From assembly GCA_947685225.1 (NCBI GenBank), contig CANTUV010000032.1, positions 20,529,501 through 20,593,500 of the forward strand: 64,000 nt of DNA, in the 5' to 3' direction. The DNA comes from Garcia nutans (lineage: Eukaryota > Streptophyta > Magnoliopsida > Malpighiales > Euphorbiaceae). The position numbers and the translations under genes were made by a program. Below, piece by piece: positions 11,841-25,150 of this stretch. The notes below the pieces were generated by a model, which ran no database searches, had not been told where the DNA came from, and saw only the letters and a list, made by a program, of their open reading frames with translations. Each line of letters opens with the position of its first letter. The stretch's first letter is position 1.

Positions 11841-14800
11841 AGGTTTGAGGTTCTCGACCTAGGTGGGTTTTCAAGGGAGAGAAAGGGGATTTTAAATGTA
11901 ATTTAAAAGCTTCATAGATGCATATACACTGGCACTTGAACTGGTCACTAATGTGGTAATGGTTATAAGCGGAGAGTGATTCTCTAAGTCAAGATAAAGA
12001 TAAGTATATATTAGTTTATTAGTCAAATTGATCATTTAAAAGACGTAGTGTTTTGACTAAATATAATTAATCTTGAAGGAATTATTTATGACGTGATTTG
12101 TGCAGAAGACAATTGAATTAATTTCTTTGAAGTAAATTATTATTGTAACACATGAAGAGTGTTTATATATATATGAGATGGTGTTTATATATATACATGA
12201 ATAGTATTTATAAAGAAATATAATTGAATTATAAAATTGTGGAAGAAAATATATATGAAATTAAATGGCTATTATATATATATATGAGATAATGTTAGAT
12301 TAAATGAGTTATGTCTAAAGTTAAAGATGATAATGATAATAGTATTATATAGTTAAGACGTGTATAAGTAAGATTTTGGAGGAAAAGAGAAAGAAAAGTA
12401 CTCTTGAATGAAAATTAAAAATAAGAAAGACTAGTATGTAATTTATTAAGGATTAAATGTAAGGGAATTGAATAATATTTGGTCGATTAAGTTATGAAAG
12501 TTTAGAGTGAGCTTAAATTGAGTTTTTGGTATATTAAGTATTATTCATTTGATTTAAGTGGATGGAATTAGTAAAAATATGATAAGTATGAAGGTTGATG
12601 GAAATTTTGCTCATGTTCTGCAAGCTGATTTTGTCCAAACTTGTAGACTGATCTAGAGATAGTAAATGGACCTAAAATTTTAATTGAATATTTATCTATG
12701 TGTTACTGTATGATATATGAAATTTCATAATTTTTAAAGATGATTTTCTATTTAAGAAAAATTGAAGAATATAAATTATCAGAGCTATTATAACAATTCA
12801 GAGTCTATAGAAGTTGAGAAATGTATTTAAAAACTATAACAAAAGGATCCAAAAAATTTTGAAAATTTACATACACGATCATATATATTTCTAAAATATA
12901 TGGTTAGAATTTCATAAATTTTAATCAAGGTTTGATATCTAAACAAAATGGATAAATTTGTATTGCCAATGAAACTATTAAAGAAACAAAATTTGTGAGT
13001 TTGGAGAACTTAATTTTTAAATATAGTAAATCAAATTAGAAAAATTAAAATTTTAAATTTATGTCCTTACATGTGTCTAATGCATATGAGTAAATGAGTA
13101 AGAGTTTTCAATCTCTAGTGAAGATTCAATGATGAATGAAAAGTTAAAAATTGAGATTGATATGAAATTGGAAATTGGTGGAATTGTGAATTTGGAGAAC
13201 ACACTAAATTTTATAGAACAAATAAATGAAGAAAATTATGAAAATTTACATATATATTTGTAAACATGTGAAAAATGAATATAAGCAATTAAAATATAAA
13301 CATTCATAAATGGTTTATTATGTGAAATGCGAAATGGAAGGATAACTAAATGAAAATTGAGGTTTGAATTTAATTGTAATTCGGGAAAGATATTAACATT
13401 TTGGTTCAATAAATGAGTATAGTGTTGAGTTGTTGGATTATGTACATGAGGATTATATCCTTATACAAATGTTTGTTTGGATATAAATTAATAGATATAT
13501 AAATCATTAGTTATGTATTTTTGTATGGAAATGAGTTTAAGGATTGATGAAAATTATGAGTATTGAAAGAGAAATGAGAAAAGCAATTGATGTGGTATTA
13601 ATTGAATACATATTAAGAGCATAGAATTTATAAGTTGTGTTATCAATTTGGAGAAAAATAGTAAAAATTGAATTCAAATAGGTGTACATATAGAGGAATA
13701 TGGATGTGTTGTGAGTTAGTGAGGTATTTATTTAAGGCAGAAATGATTTTTTTATACTGATGTGTGATATAACTTAACACATGTATATGCTATGGACAAT
13801 ATTTAATTTGAATTATATAGTATAAAATATTTGGTAGCGTTATTTAGTAATTTATCGATAAAATGATGGAAATGTGAATAGTAGATTTTTTATTCAAAAG
13901 AATCAAAAGTAACATCAAATATGATAGTCATTGTTAACTTATATTGTTGAAGTAAGTATGTTTACGAATTTGTGATGAAGAAGGAAATAATAGAGTAAGA
14001 AAAAGGATATTATGGTGAAAAAAATCAATGCTTAATAGAAAATGGTTGGTGTTCGATATAATTGAAGTTAATGGTTATGTTTCAAGTCTTGTTCAAAGAT
14101 TTACTTAGAGAAAAGTTATATTTGAATTTAATTATGATTTTGGAGTATATGAGAAATTATTTTCTTAGGCAATATGAATAAATTAGTAGTGAATTACTGA
14201 GTGAATTATAGAAGGTATATATAGTTGATGGAAAATAGTTATGGGATAATGAAAAATGGGAAACTTGAGAAAATTATTGACCAATGTGAGTGAAGAATCA
14301 AATTGAATGTATAGTTAGTATACAAATGGATGATAAGTGAAAATGATTTGTAAATACTGAGATATTGTTGAAGCAAAAGATAAGTGCTATCAAATAAGAA
14401 TTGAAGAGGAAAAGATTAGCTTGAATAAGAAAGATTAGTATGAAATTGAATGAAGTTTAATGTAGATATATTGTTATAAATTTGCTGGGTTATTTATGGA
14501 AGATTAAGCTTATAATTGATTATATTCTTAAAGTGTTAGACATTGTTTGATTGATCTAAATAGGAAAATGGTATAGATATATTAAGAAAATTTTAGGAGT
14601 ACTCGTAATTGATACCAGATTATTAAAGATAGAAATGAGACCAATTCATTGAGAGAGTTTGAAAATAAGATTTACATTAAGAGAGTTTAATATGTGTATA
14701 TTGATTTAAAAAAAAAAGGTACATAGTTGAAAATGAATAAAAGATGATTGTGCATGATCAAATGATTCCACATTAATTATGAGGAAATAACACAATTTAA

Positions 14801-15341
14801 GAAACAACCTAAAAAGTATGGCAGATTAAGGAATCATTGATGATTTAGATAGTTGGGAGAGTAAGATAAGGAAGCAAAGAAAAGAATCAAAGAATTTAAA
14901 AGTTAATGACAGAAATAATTTGATATATACGAGTGTATTTCTATATTGACATGGCTGAGCTTTTAGTTGAAATTTTGAATTGATATGTACAATATAAGTA
15001 TTTAGTTAATTCTACTTATATAATTGATAGTAGGTATTGACCTGTAATTGATTAAGCAAGAGAAGTATAGATTTAGAATTTAATTGTGTTTCTGGAGAAC
15101 TAGCAATTATATATATATTAAATGTAAGTAAGGAAATTATATTTATTATTGATCTTTATAATCGTAATTATAAAAATGATTAAGAGTATTTGTAAGGAGG
15201 AGAGTAAAAGATTATGTAGTTCGTAATGATGATAAGTTGTTGCGATAATTTGGTAGTTAATTGTGCAGAAGGTGAAGATTGGTATTTCATTTTAGCGGAG
15301 TTTGATTACCATAGTAAGTAATTTCGAAGACGAAATTATTC
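11841..15341 (+). other. Interior of A1, no coding recognised
   Basis: About 3.5 kb of AT-rich sequence without an open frame above 60 codons on either strand. I see no gag, protease, polymerase or integrase motif. It could be a coding interior decayed beyond recognition or a filler acquired in place of coding. Confidence 0.6.
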
Positions 15342-15355
15342 AAGAGGGAGAGAAT
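15342..15355 (+). other. Polypurine tract of A1
   Basis: AAGAGGGAGAGAAT lies directly before the right LTR, after 'gaagacgaaattattc'. The same GA(G/A)GA(C/T)GAAATTAT...GGGGGAGAGAAT arrangement precedes the 3' LTRs at 26445 and 51939 on the minus strand. Confidence 0.8.
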
Positions 15356-18300
15356 TGTAACATACGTAGTTTTGGATAGATTAAATATATATTTGGATGT
15401 TAATTAAAGTATTGGGAAGGTATATGTGTTATATATACACCTAATGTACACCTATTATATACATATTATATACATATCATATACTTATTATATATGTTGG
15501 ATATATATTATGCTTAATATATATATGATATACACATAATGTATACTTGATGCATACATGAGATATACATTACATATTCATATAAGTAAAAATATACATT
15601 AGATACTTATAACATATACATAAACATAAAATATACTACATATATATATTAAGTATAAAGTGGTGTTGAAAAAATTGATAACAATAATAATAAAAAGAGA
15701 AGAAAGAAAAGTCAAAGAAGGAAATAAATTAATTGGTTGGAATTATTTAAATAAATAAATAAATAATTATATATTTATGGATAAAAAAATGTGAATTAAA
15801 TAAATAAATAATTCAAAATTAAAATGATTTTTAGATAGTGAAAAATGATGGAAAAATTTAGAAAATAATTAAATAATTTAAAATTAAATTAATTTTTAGT
15901 GGAAGAATAAAATTAGAATTTTTAAATAAATAAATAAATAAATAATATTTATATATACATGTGGTTAGTAAAATAAGAAGAAAAATAAAAACACTTCATC
16001 TTCTTCTTCTTCCTTTCTTCTTCCTTTCTTCTTCTTCAAAAACATTTTTCTCCATGAATGAAGAGAGGGAGCTTTTGTTTCCTTAATTAGATCAAGATTT
16101 TGATCAATTTTCAAGAAGTAAGGGTTTATTTGGGGAATTTGCAAGTGAAAGGTAAGGTTTCTTCCAAAATTAAGAAGCTTTATCGAATTTTAAGATTATG
16201 TGATATATGGATTTTTTATTGGGTATGTTATAATTGTTGGAACAAGTATGGATGATAATAATTTGATGAGAAAATAATGATTTTATAGTTAAATGGTTGA
16301 TTTGCATAAGTTTAGTTGGAGTTTACATAAAGTAGAGAGGAATTGTGGGTTTCCTTAGGACTGTTATACAGAAATGGTTTAAATTAAATTTAATTATTTA
16401 AAATATATTAGAATATAGTTTTAAAGATATATTTGAACTTAAATTATCTTTTTGAAGTTGTTGGAATAGAGTTCCAAAATTAAAGAAGGTGATTTAAGGT
16501 TTTGGTAGAACTTTGTTAATGAATTGATGTGATTCGAATTAAATTGTTTAAATCATAATCTAATATGATTTTAAGGATGAATATGAATTCAAATTAACAT
16601 TTAGAATTGATAAGAATGAAGTTCTAAAATTAAATAAGGTTACAACAAAAATGCAAAAGTTGAAAGAATTGATGCTAAATTGGTAGTTGATGGTGAAAAC
16701 ACCTAAAAAATATGATTCTAATGTGTTATATACATCTATATATGAATTAGGTATGGAGCAGAATCAAGTTGTCCATACCTAGTGGTGAAGGACACTTGAG
16801 GAAAGAGAAAGGAAAGGAGTACGTTTAGCTTGGAAGTGATCTTGGTTAAAGGTTAGTATATACTTTGATAGAATTATATTGTAATGCATTAAGAATGACA
16901 TATTATATTGTGTTTAGAAATTAAGATTATGCTACTTTGATGTGTGAATTCACATGAAAATTGCATAGATATGTTTTTAAAGGCATGAAAACATAATGTA
17001 TCAATGATTAAGCCATTTTAAAATAGCTAGTAACATTGTTAAATATCTTTTGTGAAAAGAATGTATTTATGCCAATTTTAAGGTGTAATTTGGCTACATT
17101 GATGATGTGGCAAAACATTTGATGTTTGTAACAGAAAAGTATAGAAATATGGCTAAAATGAGTGGAATGTGGTTTATGTGACTTATGTGAGAATAACCTA
17201 AAAATGTTTGGGTAATATGATTGTAATGCTAAATGGCACACATTGCGAGAAAGTGATAAGATATAATGAATTAAAGTGATTTGGCATTGTTATGAATGAG
17301 AAAAATGAGTAAAAAAGGCAATAGGATAAGAAAATTGATTATGGAAAATATGTACTATTTGTGTGTTGCTTAGTATATTATTCAATTTCAGAGTTATGTG
17401 TTTGGTGGCATGTCTATGAGATTATTCTCATCATTTGCCTTCGGGGCTAGATGCTGGGCATCACTAATATATGATTTGCCTTCAGGCTAGATGTTGGACG
17501 TCACTATGATTTGCCTTTGGGCTAGACACTGGGTGTCAAAATAAACCAAAAAGTAACTCTGAAATATGAATAATTTATTATGTTATTTGGGCCCAATGCT
17601 TATGTATGTGTTTATGTAATGCTTAGGAAGAATGATAAATGTGAATTAAAGTGGAATTGCATATCACATTGTGAGATGTCATAAAACAACACCATGCATT
17701 GTCATTTCTTTTAAAGTTTCATTATTATAAAAGTTTGTACCGCTATGCTTTTAGCTTAGCATGATTGAAATTCATTGTATAGGTGACAATGTTAATATGG
17801 TAGATCCGGAGAGTTAATCTAGATCTAGTCAGATCTAGACTTAAAGTTGGTTGAGCTTGAGGTGATTTTGCTGTTACAGGATCAGAGCCAGTTGCTACCA
17901 TGTATACATTCTATTTTATCGTACATTTCATCATTATGTATATTATGTTTGTATTTTTGGGAGTATTGTAAATTAAAAAGAATTTTTGGGACTAATTTTG
18001 TGATGTGGGATTGTATATAAGTTATATATATATATGTACATATTTACATGTTTTGAGGAAAAATGTGGAGAGATTGAGAAGTTGGGGTGAAATGATTGAT
18101 ATTATTATTGGGAGTGTATTTTCTATAGGTTGAGTAATATTGATTTTTTTGGCATATTCGTTTTACAGATAAAACTCTAACAAATTTTTTTCAAAGATTT
18201 TTATATAAAATACTTATTTTGGCAACCTAAAACTAATAAGGAATATTTTATTTACTTGTTAAAAATACATTTTTAATGTTTGGGATATTAATTTGAGAAT

Positions 18301-18409
18301 AGGAAAATCTTTTATTAAAACTGAATTGTGACATTCTTGTACTAGATATGCATATTTTATATATACTAGGTGTATGTGTTGTATGTATATAGGGTATAAG
18401 GGTGTTACA
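15356..18409 (+). repeat. Right (3') LTR of A1
   Basis: It starts TGTAACATACG and ends GGGTGTTACA. About 150 bases longer than the left copy. Much of the difference is at 18180-18340, where this copy retains 'attttttataaaatact' type sequence that the left LTR lacks near 11740. Confidence 0.85.
17431..17540 (+). repeat. 'ggctagacactgggtgtc' array, three units
   Basis: Three units in the right LTR against four in the left LTR at 10961, so a unit has been lost or gained since insertion. Confidence 0.75.
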
Positions 18410-18646
18410 CAGGGTGTCTATTATTCACTTTGACAAAGAATAGACAACAAAAGATAATAAAAGTGCAGTGTGATATGCTCATGTATGTTTATATGCATGA
18501 TATACATGAGTGATACCATTAATTCAGAGACTGAGGTGATAAGCCAAGGCATTCCCATTGGTTCCTTCAAGATGCTCATTAAGGTATTGCATTTTGACAG
18601 CAAAAGATATCGCATCCATGTAAACATGAGTAGTAGGGGGCCTGAG
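18410..18646 (-). other. Element X interior segment
   Basis: This 237-base piece matches 45335-45580 in element Y ('gacaaagaatagacaacaa', 'gatatgctcatgtatg', 'agactgaggtg', 'aagatgctcat'). It is stranded between A1 and the next insertion. Confidence 0.8.
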
Positions 18647-18856
18647 TGTGACACCCTCATTTTCTATATAGTACATATAACCAATATACATACTACACAT
18701 ATATAGGTTATAAGAATGCATTGTTAAAAAACATTTCGAACTACTTCTGTTCAACATTAAAATATTTGTATAATAAACAAAAGGGAATCTTAATTTAATA
18801 AAATACAATTCTATAAAATACAATTTACTCAAACTTGTAATCTCAATGTAATTTTC
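18647..18856 (-). repeat. 3' LTR of A2, distal part
   Basis: Matches 28871-29085 nearly base for base ('ttcgaactacttctgttcaacatt', 'aaacttgtaatctcaatgta'). It stops at the insertion point of element C and resumes at 24668. Confidence 0.88.
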
Positions 18857-20195
18857 TGATGGGTGTTGAATCCGCCAAAAATAAAAATCCTATTCTTTGT
18901 AAAAATTAAAATTTGTAATAACGGTGAATAGGGTGTCGAATCCTCAAGGAATTGATTATTTAAATTAACTTCCTTTGAAAATCTAAAGTAAAACTTAACT
19001 AAAATAAATAGGGGAGTTTAAAATTGAAAAATTAAAAATAAATTGAGATCTGAAACTGAAAACTAAATAAATAAATAACATCAAATTAAATTTGAAAAAT
19101 AACAATGTTGAGGATTTCAGTCGAAGGAAATAATATTGGTTTAAATCCTTAGATTTGATCATTGATACAAAATAATTATCTTTAATTTTTCAGTAAAGCT
19201 AACCGAGATGCTCGCATTAGTCAATTCTTCCTTAGATTGTAAAATTAGTTAAGAGATGCTCTATAACTAACCCTTATTATTGAATAACCCTATTAGGAAC
19301 GCCCTTCTAAGATTTAACTCACTAATAACTTTAAGATTTAGAAGAACCTAATTATAATCAACAAATTCTACAATGGAATTCATTTAAATTAGATTATGCA
19401 TCTTCTTAGAACTACGCCTAATTGCCACAAGTATCAAAAGCTAAAGAACAATTACGGATTCTTAGTTTTGAATGACGATATATTATTCTACCAATTAAGC
19501 AATGAGTCCTATTATTTAACTAGCAAAATAATAATAGTAATAAGCCACAGAAGATACATAAACACTAAATTTAAAGAAAATAAGTGAAGAATTGATTAGA
19601 TCTCACAAAGCTTGGTGAATTGATAACATTGCCTATCCCTTTAATTGAATAGAATTTAGTTGCATATGCTCTTTAGAAAAGAAAACTAAAAATAAATTCA
19701 ATGGTGGCTGTCAAATTCATGAATAGTAACAGAGAGGGGAAGAAGCTCCTTTTAGGGCTACCAATAAGTTGGCTTAAATACCTTTTTAGTTTTCTAACCA
19801 ATTTAAGAGAAATAAAAATAAAATAAATTACAAATAAAATAAAATTTAACACCTAATAAAATTTCTCCTTAATATCTACTGAATAAGAAAATAAATAAGT
19901 CATAATATCCCTAGAAATCAGCTCAAAAATCATATCTCAAATATCCCAAACAAATTATGATTCACAGCTGACTCATAAAATCTTCAAGTATCAAATACCC
20001 TTGGGCACAAGCCTTGCCCAAGGGTTACATCCAAGGCTTTTTCAAGCTTTTTGCTAGCAACTTGTAATTTTTTTCAACTTGGCTTTTTTTCCTTCTTTAG
20101 CTGTAACCTGTATAAAAATGCCTCAAAATCAGTAAAATCATATAACATCAGGCTAAATTATTTATGTAATGATTTGTTAATTTTGTGCGTTATCA
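18857..20195 (-). repeat. 3' LTR of element C, complete
   Basis: It runs from TGATGGGTG to GTGCGTTATCA. The portion from 19259 aligns closely with 23738-24667 ('ctctataactaacccttatt', 'ttggcttaaatacctttt', 'cttgggcacaa'). Confidence 0.85.
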
Positions 20196-20212
20196 AATTT
20201 CCCTACACTTGA
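20196..20212 (-). other. Polypurine tract of element C
   Basis: On the minus strand GTGTAGGGAAATT directly precedes the TGATAACG start of the LTR. Confidence 0.65.
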
Positions 20213-21900
20213 ACTGTGCTTGACCTCATGCACTTTACAATTTGAAATCATCATACCCACATTCATCCAATCATAACTCAATTTACAATATTTCAAAACT
20301 CAAATTGAAAGCAACCAGAAACTAACAACTCATAGCATAAGTTTTCAAATTTCCACAAGAATAAATGATCAATTTGATAAATATTATAAACATAAAATGA
20401 AAAAATAGTTTTACATAAAATAGTTAATGTACATTTTAGTTTTCACTTGGAAGTCAATCAATACATAGCAAAACAATACCCAATCCACTAAGATATATAC
20501 ATTTCATATTTTAGACTTATGCCAAGAACTAAGAAATTTCAATTTAGTTTACTTGAGCACTTTTAAGGCTTGCTTAAAATGTCAACAACCTTTTGATGCG
20601 AGGGTAAACATTTATGATGCCGGCACTCAATTACTCAATTGGTCACAGTTTCAAGTAGCTACTAGCTATACTCATAGTCTTTTGACTAGCGGAGTAAATA
20701 GTTCATTTTTGAACTTTTTTTGTGCTCTTATTTATTTACTTAGTTCTCAATGCAAGTCTTTTAAAATTTTAAGCACAAATCCAAGCAAATCAAGTGAAGT
20801 TTAACTATGCATTGATGACTATTTAATGTTGATTAATTAGGTTAGTTAGAGCAAAACTCAAAATAATTCATATAAATAATACCTATAAAAAATAATCATT
20901 TATAACAAGTGGAAAAGTGAAAATCAATCTAGAAAAGCTAGTTGAGAGTTGTCATAACAATTATTTTTCAAAGCATCACAATTTGAATTATTTCAAAGAC
21001 AAAATGAGACTTTTGATTAAAAATTATAAAGTAACAGAGAGGGCAGTAGCAATACCTTAAGAATTTTTGACATTTTTCCACAAAATATTCAAGAAACCTC
21101 AAAAATTTCAAAACTCAATATTAGAATATCCCTCCCCCACACGTAAATCTTGCATTGTCCTCAATGTAAGAATAAATATAAATAAAAATGAAGAACAGAG
21201 GACTACCTTGAATTTTTGTTTGGAGAAAGGGTGGCGTGCGAGGATGTCAGTGTTGCTAGAAAAGTCAGATTCACAAGCTTTATGCTATACCGATTAGTAT
21301 TTGCTCCATCTTAATGAGTTGTGCCGCCATTTAGATGTTATTGCCTCCTAATATGTTGATCCTTTCTTTTAGTTATTGATATTGCAATTGGAGCACAACA
21401 GAAGAATGTTTGACATCACTGTAGGTGTAATGGTAAGGGGTGGCATTTTTGTAGCTACTCTCTGATTTCTCAGCACAACTGACCCTGCTAAAATTAAGCC
21501 AAAAATACCATTCTCCTTGCACATTAAACTCATCTCATTAAAAAAAAATTTAAATTCAAAGATGCAAGAGTGTAAATCATCATTGTTAAATCAACGAACT
21601 TACCCATGAACAACCAAATGAGAACAACTCAGAAGCACAACCTAAGATTAATGGTATTTTAAAAGAAATAACATTCATAAATTATGCCGCTAAATAAATC
21701 CTAAATTAATTTTCTTTTCGGACTAATACATCATATGAAAAATAATTTCATTTTAAACACAATAACAGATGCATCTTTCCTACTTGAAAAAAAGAAATAA
21801 AAATCCATGAATATTTTTAAAACTTGGCTCTTTAAAATATAGGTCTTTAGCTTGGATCATATGGAGCAGGTATATTTTCACAAAATTTAGTATAAACATC
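20213..21900 (-). other. Element C 3' interior, no coding recognised
   Basis: AT-rich sequence. Open frames of up to 83 codons here (20553-20804 and 21067-21297, plus strand) are antisense to the element and resemble no family I know. A block at 21120-21150 reads 'cctcccccacacgtaaa', typical of non-coding leader or tail regions of such elements. Confidence 0.5.
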
Positions 21901-21913
21901 AGCAGCTTGAAAA

Positions 21914-22117
21914 TCATCTACAAAATTCACAGCAGGTTGCTTTTTCTTTAAAACCCAAAGCCTTATTAAATTCAGTTAAGGATAAACTAAACTTCTGACC
22001 CATCAAATGGAAATTTACCAAATTTGAAATATTTAAATTAAACTGATTAGATATAACAAAACCAAATGTTGTATAGAATTCTTCAACTAACTTCACATAA
22101 ATTAAATTATCCATCAC
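21914..22117 (-). pseudogene. Athila ORF1-like / plant transposon protein fragment
   Basis: A 67-codon minus-strand frame in element C. The visible features are LVEEFYTTF near residue 10, NLVNFHLMGQ near 33 and SLTEFNKALGF near 46. This pattern (an EFY.. helix, a short beta-like stretch, then L(T/S)...FN..LG) is found in the Athila ORF1-like proteins and in 'putative plant transposon' proteins carried in the 3' part of Athila-type elements. Frames to its right on the same strand are broken. No function can be claimed. The assignment rests on motif memory without a search, so it is tentative; sequence similarity to PF03078 or PF20167 would test it. Confidence 0.4.
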
Positions 22118-23039
22118 AAAAAATGAATCTCACCCAATTTCTCTAATCAAATCAACACATTCATGCATAATATTCAAAGAACCAAGGGTTGGAAATGAGA
22201 ATGCTTACCTGGGGTGATGAAAAACTCAAAATTTTTTCCATACCAGTGTTGCTCCTCTAGAGTATCAAACTCTAAATGTAGATTCTGACTTGGCTCTGCA
22301 TCTTGAGCCATAAATTTTCCTTTTTAACGCACAAATAACTTCCCATGGGTTTGGTAGAGGGTGATTCGAGTTTATGGTGGTGGAGTAAAGAATTGGATGT
22401 TGTTAGGTGAGGGAGGTGGTTGCTGAAAAAGAGAAGGAGAAGAAAAGAAAAGACAAGTGAAGGAGATAGAGAAAGAGTTTTTAGGTTTAAAGTAAAGTAA
22501 AGGGTATTTGAGTAAAAAGAGTGACTTTTTTTAAACCCAATTAAAAACACATATCTGATTGCTTCCCTCCATTTAACCAAGATAAAATATAGAATGAGTG
22601 AATTACTGACAGCTGTTACTCCATCGTTGTACATTAAATAAATCATTCTTTTCTTTTTATTTAAAAAAATTCAGCTCCCATTTCTATATCAATAAAACAA
22701 AGTTACTTAGCCTCTTGAATTAAAGCCACCATTACCACTCCATAGCTCCTTCAATATAAACCTGCATTAAAAAAACAAACAAACAAACATCAGTGGCTTC
22801 CCAATGAAGGAAAAGATAAATAGTAAATATCACTTTTTTATTATTATACTTTTTTTGTTTTTTTTAATTTAAAAATAATAGTAAAGAAAAACAAAAGTGA
22901 CTATAAAGCTAAAATAAAATCTAAATAAGTTAAAATAAAAATTAAGTAAATCAAAACTAAAGAAAGTGTAGGCATATGAAATAAAGAAGAAAAGAAACAA
23001 AATGTAGAAAAGGGAAAGAAATATGTGTTGCCTCCCATT

Positions 23040-23100
23040 AGTGCCTTTGTTTAGAGTCTTTGGCTAGACATTGCCCTTGTGCTCTAGTGAACATCCCAAA
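23040..23100 (-). other. 'ttgcctcccattagtgcc' block of element C
   Basis: The block TTGCCTCCCATTAGTGCC followed by TTTAGAGTCTTTGGCT resembles 35395-35430 in element D (TTGCCTCCCAATAAACGC, then CTCTTTAGCTTG). It is a conserved non-coding landmark shared by these Athila/Tat-like elements downstream of gag/protease. Confidence 0.6.
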
Positions 23101-23249
23101 TCAGTTTTTTTGGTGTTGGATGCAAAAGATCCTTCATAATTATTATACTAAAGTATATTACTTTCCATTTTAGTGCCTTAAGTTTGTAAAAATATTCTAA
23201 AATTTTTTTTCTCATCTTTTTCCTTCTTAAGCTAGGAAAATATTTGAGA

Positions 23250-23737
23250 AAAAAGGGGTTGAATCACCAATGGCTAGGGCTGATTAGATTCAGGCTTAAT
23301 AGGTTGGGTTTTCTCTTGGATAACAATTTTGATTCTGCCCTCTTGCTTAAGCTCTACCGAGGGGTCTGCATCTAGGGTGTACTATCTAGCAGCTTTTCTT
23401 CATTCTTCAAGGTAATTTCACCTAAAATTTGCTCTAGATTAACCACCGTTTAAGAGGGCAAATTGACTTGAGACTCTAGCTTGTTGATTGATGATGTTAG
23501 TTGGCTAATTTGGCTCTACAAATTGTGAATAGATGTTCTTGTCTCATGTTGAAATTATTGAGTTTCAGTCATGAATAATTCAAACATCTCTTCAAGAGAC
23601 ATACTCGATGTGAATGGTGGCGGCTGCTGTTGTTGAGGTAGCCATGGCTGAAATTGATAAAAATTTGATAGCTCCACTCCATAATTGAAATTTGAATGAT
23701 CACCCCTATTATTGAAATTTGAAATTTAATAGCTCCA
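23250..23737 (-). pseudogene. Gag C-terminal relic of element C
   Basis: On the minus strand from 23737 a frame reads NFNNRGDHSNFNYG, then a glutamine/proline-rich run (PWLPQQQQPPPF), then SMSLEEMFELFMTETQ, ETRTSIHNL, SQISQLTSSINKLESQVNLPS. This is the asparagine/glutamine-rich linker and the amphipathic 'I..L..QI.QL..S...LESQ' helix seen at the gag C-terminus of Athila/Tat elements; element D (36218-36406) and element E (61380-61480) have counterparts. Three in-frame stops fall just after TETQ, after IHNL and after NLPS, each where relatives have glutamine. The frame starts abruptly at the fused LTR, so upstream gag is deleted. It cannot encode a full protein. Confidence 0.65.
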
Positions 23738-24667
23738 CTCTATAACTAACCCTTATTATTGAATAACCCTATTAGGAACGCCCTTCTAAGATTTAACTAT
23801 CTAATAGCTTTAAGATTTAGAAGAACCTAATTCTAATTAATAAATTCTATCGCAAAATTCATTTAAATTAGATTATGCATCTTCTTAGAACTATGCCTAA
23901 TTGCCGCAAGTATCAAAAGTTAAAGAACAATTATGAATTCTTAGTTTTGAATAGCGATATATTATTCTACCAATTAAGCAATGGGGCCTATTTTTTAACT
24001 AGAAAAATAATAATAGTAATAAGCCACAGAAGAAACATAAATACTGAATTTAAAGAAAACAAGAGAAGAATTGATTAGATCTAACAAATCTTGCCGAATT
24101 GATAACCTTAACTATCTCTTCAACTGAATAGAATTTAGTTGCACATGCTCTTTAGAAAAGAAAACTAAAAATAAATTCAATGGTGGATGTCAAATTCGTG
24201 AACAGTAACAAAGAAGGGAAGAAACTCCTTTTAGGGCTGCCAATAAGTTGGCTTAAATACCTTTTTACTTTCCTAACCTATTTAGGAGAAATAAAAATAA
24301 AATAAATTACAAATAAAATAAAATTTAACACCTTCCTCTTTAATGTCTACTGAATAAGGAATAAAATAAGTCATAAAATCCTTGGAAATTAGCTCAAAAT
24401 CATATCTCAAATATCCTAAACAAATCAGGATTCATAGCTGACTCATAAAATCTTTAAGTATCAGATACCCTTGGGCACAAACCTTTCCAAAGAGTTACAC
24501 CCGAGGCTTTTTCCATCTCTTTTCCAGTAGCTTCTGTAATTTTCTTCGACTTGGCTTTTGTTCCTCCTTTAGCTGTAACCTGTGTAAAAATGCCTCAAAA
24601 TCAGTAAAATCATATATCATCAGGCTAAATTATTCATGCAAATATTAGCTAATTTTTCACGTTATCT
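23738..24667 (-). repeat. 5' LTR of element C, truncated
   Basis: Aligns with 19259-20195 of the other LTR. The missing part is the LTR 3' end plus the primer-binding site and gag start. The join is a deletion between 'atttaatagctcca' and 'ctctataactaaccc'. Confidence 0.8.
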
Positions 24668-25047
24668 TTTTCTCTTTATTGCTTATATACATATGCCCAA
24701 TTCACAAAAATGGTAAATCTATACATAAATGCACCACCTTCTACGTTGGTCTCAAAGCATCCAAAATCTCTGTGTGGCAAGAACTGATTATCATCTTTTG
24801 AACAACAATCTACTAACCTGCATGATTCACACAACACCACTAAGCTCAAAAGCTTAGTAATATAAATTAAGAAATACCATGCTTGATACATTTAATTTAG
24901 AAACCACATTTACATACATTTTCATTTGACAACAACATCATCATATTCATTACAAAATCATCTTACAAGTCATTCGCATGCATTGGGCCCACATGAAAAC
25001 CATATAATATTCAAGTTCCAAAGTCATTGCTTTGGACTCATATTTGA

Positions 25048-25150
25048 CACCCAGTGTCTATCCCGAAGGAAATAATAGTGATGCTCAGTATCTGGCTCGA
25101 AGGCAATATAATACTGATGCCCAACATATGGCCTGAAAGCAATATCACCA
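25048..25150 (-). repeat. 'ggctagacactgggtgtc' array in A2 3' LTR
   Basis: Three units on the minus strand, in the forms CCCAGTGTCTATCCCGAAGG, CTCAGTATCTGGCTCGAAGG and CCCAACATATGGCCTGAAAG. It corresponds to the plus-strand units in A1. Confidence 0.75.

Larger units (their letters stand above)
8917..18409 (+). mobile_element. Element A1: complete but non-coding LTR element (LARD-like), plus strand
   Basis: Two long direct repeats flank a 3.5-kb interior. The flanks are TAGGG (8912-8916) and CAGGG (18410-18414), a 5-base target duplication with one difference. Sequence of element X continues across it: 'gattgtttacatcataggg' joins 'tgtctattattcac', matching 45300-45350. A primer-binding site follows the left LTR and a polypurine tract precedes the right one, so both signals for reverse transcription are present. 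I see no gag or pol in the interior. Size and layout fit a large retrotransposon derivative mobilised by another element's proteins. Confidence 0.85.
18857..24667 (-). mobile_element. Element C: Athila/Tat-like non-autonomous element, minus strand, TSD TTTTC
   Basis: It interrupts the 3' LTR of A2. TTTTC flanks it at 18852-18856 and 24668-24672, and the uninterrupted sister LTR (29080-29100) confirms the empty site. Ends are TGATGGGTG and CGTTATCT (expected ...TTATCA). The left repeat is 1339 bases. The right repeat lacks its first ~400 bases, fused directly to gag sequence, so the primer-binding site is gone. The interior holds gag C-terminal sequence and an Athila ORF1-like fragment but no polymerase. 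Confidence 0.8.
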
